From an uncultured Collinsella sp. (GTDB taxonomy: Bacteria > Actinomycetota > Coriobacteriia > Coriobacteriales > Coriobacteriaceae), in NCBI GenBank assembly GCA_902492855.1, contig CABUMU010000044.1, positions 1-15,112 on the forward strand: DNA of 15,112 nucleotides. The letters are read 5' to 3'. The translations under genes and the position numbers were made by a program. The number at the start of each line of letters is the position of its first letter. The first letter of the stretch is position 1. The notes beneath the pieces are model-generated. The model did no database searches. It saw nothing but the letters and a program-made list of their open reading frames with translations, and was not told where the DNA came from. Shown here piece by piece: positions 12,524 through 15,112 of the stretch.

Positions 12524-14267
12524 GGTGGACCATCTCCTTGGTAATTCGAACGACATCGGAGACCTCGCTCACCTGTGTAAAGGCGGGTGAGACGTTGGAT
12601 GCCAGACGGCGCGAGAGTTCGATGACCTGGGGAGGCTCCACGTAGGCACGCCGCATGAGATCGATGTTCGAGAATAGCTCGTGCGTGCGGCCGCGGTCGA
12701 GGATGCGACCGTCGGCCATTACCACAATGCGCTCGGCAAAATCCGAGACGACTTCCATATCGTGGCAGACCATGATTACGGCGCAGCCACGCTCGGCCAT
12801 GGTGCGCACCGTTTCCATGACGGTCATGCACTCGCAGTAATCAAGGCCACTCGTGGGCTCGTCGAGCACGACGATCTTGGGCTCAACCACTACGACGGAG
12901 GCAAGCGCCACCATTTGTCGCTGGCCGCGCGAAAGGGAGAACGGTGCCTCGTCGGCGGGCAGACCAAAGCGGTCGATGACCAGCTGGGCGCGACGCAGCG
13001 CCTCGGCGCGGTCCATGCCGCCCAGTTCCAAGCCAAAGGCGACCTCGTCGAGTACGGTGTCCTTGCAAATCTGGCGGTCGGGGTTTTGGAAGAGGGTCGC
13101 GACCTCGCGAGCGATGCGGCTCGTGGAAACGGCTGCGGTATCCAGTCCCGTGACGCGCACGCTGCCCGAGGCAGGCTTAAGCAGGCCTGTGAGCAGTTTG
13201 GTGAGTGTGGTCTTGCCGGCGCCGTTTTGGCCGACGATGCCCACGAGCTCGCCAGGATAGAGCGTCAGGCTAAGGTCGTGTACGGCGGCGCCGCCATTGG
13301 GATAGGCAAACTCAACATGGTCGAAGGTGAGTACGGGTTCGGCGTCCTTGGCATGAGGGCGCAACGACGGTGCATGCGGGGAACCGGCGGGTGCCTGGGC
13401 TTCGATAGCCGCGCGTGCGGGGTCGACGATGCCCGAAATCATGCGCTCGGCCTCATCGACATCCAAGCAGGGGGTACCGCTTACCAGGCCATCGGCCTCG
13501 AGGCTATTGAAGATACGCGTGACGCGAGGGCAGTCGACGCCGATGGCACGGAGCTCGTCGGTATGCGCGAAGACCTCGTGTGGCTCGCCCTGCAGCGCAA
13601 TTTCGCCATGGTTGAGCACGAGCACGCGGTTGCAGTACTCCGAGAGCAGGGCGACCTTTTGCTCAACGACGACGATGGTGATTCCAAGTGCGCGGTTTGC
13701 CTCACGCAGCGTCTCGAAAACCAACGTGGAGCTGGCGGGGTCGAGTGCCGCGGTGGGCTCGTCGAGAACCAAGACGCGCGGACGCATGGCGAGGACGGCG
13801 GCGATGGCTACCTTTTGCTTCTGTCCGCCCGAGAGCGTGGCGATCTCACGGTCGCGCAGGTCGCTGATGCCGACGGTCTCGAGCGTTTCGCTCACGCGCT
13901 GCTCGATCTGGTCGTGGGGAACGCCAAAGTTCTCGAGGCCAAAGAGCATCTCGTCCTCGACGACCGAGGCGACCATCTGCGTGTCGATGTCCTGCAGCAC
14001 ACTGCCGACGATTTGCGACACGTCGGTCAGCGAGACCTCGCAGGTGTCGTGGCCGTCAACTAACACGGAGCCATAAAAGGCGCCGGTGTAGTGGTGAGGC
14101 ACGGCGCCCGACAGACAGGCGGCAAGTGTGGACTTACCGGCGCCCGAGGGCCCGATGATGCCGATGAAATCTCCCTTGTTCACGCTGAGCGAAACGTGGC
14201 AGAGCGCCTGCTCGGTTTGCGTGCCATAGGAGAACGAGACATCGTCGACGTTGATGATCGTTTCCAT
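12516..14267 (-). CDS. ECF transporter double ATPase (fused A1-A2 subunits)
   Basis: A 583-residue protein with two ABC domains in one chain. Domain 1: Walker A GPSGAGKST 39-47, Q-loop Q92, signature LSGGQ 145-149, Walker B VLVLDEP 165-171, and VVVEQKV at 199-205, where the switch histidine is replaced by Gln203. A linker of about 270-310 is Ala/Pro/His-rich. Domain 2: Walker A GQNGAGKTT 346-354, Q-loop Q394, signature LSRGQ 445-449 instead of LSGGQ, Walker B IVVLDEP 465-471, H-switch His502. A 40-residue tail follows. It energises uptake by the neighbouring T and S proteins. ATG 14267 has AAAGG 5 nt upstream. The fused form and S-A-T order resemble YkoEDC-type dedicated modules. Confidence 0.92.
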   Translation of the reverse strand: METIINVDDVSFSYGTQTEQALCHVSLSVNKGDFIGIIGPSGAGKSTLAACLSGAVPHHYTGAFYGSVLVDGHDTCEVSLTDVSQIVGSVLQDIDTQMVASVVEDEMLFGLENFGVPHDQIEQRVSETLETVGISDLRDREIATLSGGQKQKVAIAAVLAMRPRVLVLDEPTAALDPASSTLVFETLREANRALGITIVVVEQKVALLSEYCNRVLVLNHGEIALQGEPHEVFAHTDELRAIGVDCPRVTRIFNSLEADGLVSGTPCLDVDEAERMISGIVDPARAAIEAQAPAGSPHAPSLRPHAKDAEPVLTFDHVEFAYPNGGAAVHDLSLTLYPGELVGIVGQNGAGKTTLTKLLTGLLKPASGSVRVTGLDTAAVSTSRIAREVATLFQNPDRQICKDTVLDEVAFGLELGGMDRAEALRRAQLVIDRFGLPADEAPFSLSRGQRQMVALASVVVVEPKIVVLDEPTSGLDYCECMTVMETVRTMAERGCAVIMVCHDMEVVSDFAERIVVMADGRILDRGRTHELFSNIDLMRRAYVEPPQVIELSRRLASNVSPAFTQVSEVSDVVRITKEMVHRG

Positions 14268-14285
14268 GGATACCTTTCATAGTCA

Positions 14286-14329
14286 TTGGGGACGTTCTTA
14301 AATGACCAGTCGTTTAAGAACGTCCCCAA
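14286..14329. repeat. 17-bp perfect inverted repeat (REP-like) between the S and ATPase genes
   Basis: TTGGGGACGTTCTTAAA (14286-14302) and TTTAAGAACGTCCCCAA (14313-14329) are exact complements around a 10-nt loop TGACCAGTCG. There is no T-tract on either strand, so it is not a simple terminator. The GGGGACGTTCTTAAA style is that of REP sequences mobilised by RAYT transposases. A related string, AGTCGTTTGGGACAGTCTTT, follows at 14335-14354, sharing AGTCGTTT with the loop and arm boundary. The remaining part of 14330-14374 holds nothing else. Confidence 0.75.
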
Positions 14330-14374
14330 AAGCTAGTCGTTTGGGACAGTCTTTGCTGGTGGGGCAGCGATGAG

Positions 14375-14947
14375 TTAGTTGAGCTTCAGGGCCTTCTGGA
14401 TGGGCAGATAGAGGGCGCCGACCAGAATGGCGTTAAAGACGGCGGTCATGGCAACGACGGGCAGCATGGCGGCGGCGAGCTCGCCTACCACGCCGAGCAT
14501 GGCCATCTTGATGACCATGAAGATGACGCCGGAGACAAAGGTGGTCAGGAAGGTTGCAACAATGGCGATGGCGGGCTTGACCTGACCGTTCTTGCCGGCG
14601 GCGTTGACGATGCCGGCCATGAGCATGGCGGCGATGCCCTCGGCGGCAAAATCGACGAACGGCGAAGTGGTGGTGATCTGGATCACGGCAGCCGAGATGA
14701 GGCCAATGACGAGCGCCTGACCGATGTTGGGGCGAACGACCAGAATGGTGAGGCAGAAGGCCGAGATGATGAACTCGGGGCTGATCATACCGCCCGAAAT
14801 GCTCGAAACTGCCTTGCCGACGGTGAAGTTGAGGATGAAGCCGGCGGCGAGCAGGATGGCGAGCAGGACGAGGGCACGGACATCGAGTTTGCCGCGGTCG
14901 GCGGTCTGGACGGTGCGGGGCTGGGCGGCGGTGGTGTTCTGAGACAT
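14375..14947 (-). CDS. ECF transporter S component, substrate unassigned
   Basis: A 190-residue integral membrane protein of S-component size. After a polar N-terminus (1-22), hydrophobic segments run at about 24-44, 56-72, 76-92, 99-117, 125-147 and 158-180, the six-helix pattern of S proteins. Conspicuous stretches are GGMISPEFIISAFCLTIL (52-69), VRPNIGQALVIGLISAA (71-87) and TTTSPFVDFAAEGIAAMLM (92-110). The start at 14947 has AAAGGA 8 nt upstream; an in-frame ATG at 14977 has no SD. It lies first in the S-A-T operon, so it should provide the substrate specificity. It lacks the tryptophan-rich look of YkoE (thiamine/HMP) and does not read as BioY or CbiM. I cannot name the substrate. Confidence 0.8.
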   Translation of the reverse strand: MSQNTTAAQPRTVQTADRGKLDVRALVLLAILLAAGFILNFTVGKAVSSISGGMISPEFIISAFCLTILVVRPNIGQALVIGLISAAVIQITTTSPFVDFAAEGIAAMLMAGIVNAAGKNGQVKPAIAIVATFLTTFVSGVIFMVIKMAMLGVVGELAAAMLPVVAMTAVFNAILVGALYLPIQKALKLN

Positions 14948-15024
14948 GGTGAAAATCCTTTCGGAATGGGGGTGCAAGAGAAAAGCGGAGGCGCGTGATG
15001 CGAATGCGATCGGGCTCGAGATAG

Positions 15025-15055
15025 AAAAAGGCCCCCGGTCGAAACCGGAGGCCTT
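15025..15055 (-). terminator. Strong intrinsic terminator before the ECF operon
   Basis: On the minus strand AAGGCCTCCGGT-TTCG-ACCGGGGGCCTT is a 12-pair stem with one T-G pair and a UUCG tetraloop, followed by a run of T (15029-15025). It points at minus-strand transcripts coming from beyond the right edge. It may end that gene, or act as an attenuator in the leader of the ECF operon. Confidence 0.85.
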
Positions 15056-15063
15056 CCAATCAC

Positions 15064-15111
15064 CTAGAGCGCAAAAACAGGCGTGAGGGACTCACTGTCG
15101 ACCGATCGTAT
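15064..15111 (-). CDS. Possible last codons of an upstream minus-strand gene
   Basis: Reading from the right edge on the minus strand, one frame is open and ends in IRSVDSESLTPVFAL-stop, TAG at 15066-15064. A strong terminator follows 8 nt later, which is a normal distance. Fifteen codons are too few to identify a protein. Alternatively this is untranslated leader; it also contains a small GTGAG/CTCAC dyad (15083-15095). Confidence 0.3.
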   Translation of the reverse strand: MRSVDSESLTPVFAL

Positions 15112-15112
15112 T

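Noticed and set aside
12681..14063. Long plus-strand open frame of 460 codons
   Set aside because: It is antisense to the double ATPase, whose Walker and signature motifs are intact. High-GC codon bias produces such shadows.
14286..14329. REP-like hairpin as an intrinsic terminator
   Set aside because: No T-tract follows on either strand and the operon continues through it.
14375..14947. Assigning the S component to thiamine (YkoE)
   Set aside because: The operon layout is similar, but the sequence lacks YkoE-like tryptophan-rich segments and no thiamine riboswitch is seen.
1..15112. CRISPR arrays, tRNA or rRNA genes, phage or defence systems
   Set aside because: No regularly spaced repeats, cloverleaf signatures or relevant proteins were seen, apart from the higBA pair.

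Overview
The window looks like a chromosomal stretch of a GC-rich, gut-type actinobacterium. The gene set, Shine-Dalgarno style and protein flavour suggest Coriobacteriia, most likely Collinsella or a close relative. This is an inference from recognition, since there is no rRNA marker here. Most of the DNA is ordinary chromosomal sequence; the toxin-antitoxin locus near 3.8-4.4 kb looks more AT-rich.

Left part (1-2405, minus strand): a lysine-biosynthesis transcription unit. A promoter candidate is followed by a clear lysine riboswitch (L box), a probable translational expression platform, and one uninterrupted reading frame. That frame encodes diaminopimelate decarboxylase (LysA) and then, with no stop codon, 4-hydroxy-tetrahydrodipicolinate synthase (DapA), which runs off the left edge. 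Divergent from it (2518-3705, plus) is an M20-family amidohydrolase. It could be an acetyl-diaminopimelate deacetylase, but its specificity cannot be fixed.

3.7-7.3 kb (plus strand): a HigB/HigA toxin-antitoxin pair with its own TATAAT box and a palindromic operator candidate; a small membrane protein; a membrane-anchored FxLYD-domain protein whose ribosome binding site lies in the arm of a perfect 14-bp hairpin; a small HTH-like protein; and a Ser/Thr protein kinase with a three-helix membrane anchor. A bidirectional terminator closes this block.

7.3-9.3 kb (minus strand): a secreted coiled-coil cell-wall hydrolase preceded by a palindrome-rich leader, and a MOSC-domain protein.

9.5-11.7 kb (plus strand): a carboxylate-amine (ATP-grasp, D-aspartate-ligase-like) gene broken by a frameshift, and an aspartate/glutamate racemase-family gene. 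Together they suggest production of a D-acidic amino acid and its attachment to peptidoglycan. The same 8-bp palindrome lies just downstream of the -10 candidates of both genes.

11.8-15.0 kb (minus strand): a complete ECF-type transporter of unassigned substrate, in the order S component, fused double ATPase, T component. A 17-bp perfect hairpin of REP-like character lies between the S and ATPase genes. A strong terminator and what may be the last codons of another gene lie at the right edge. I saw no tRNA, rRNA, CRISPR array, integrase or transposase gene.
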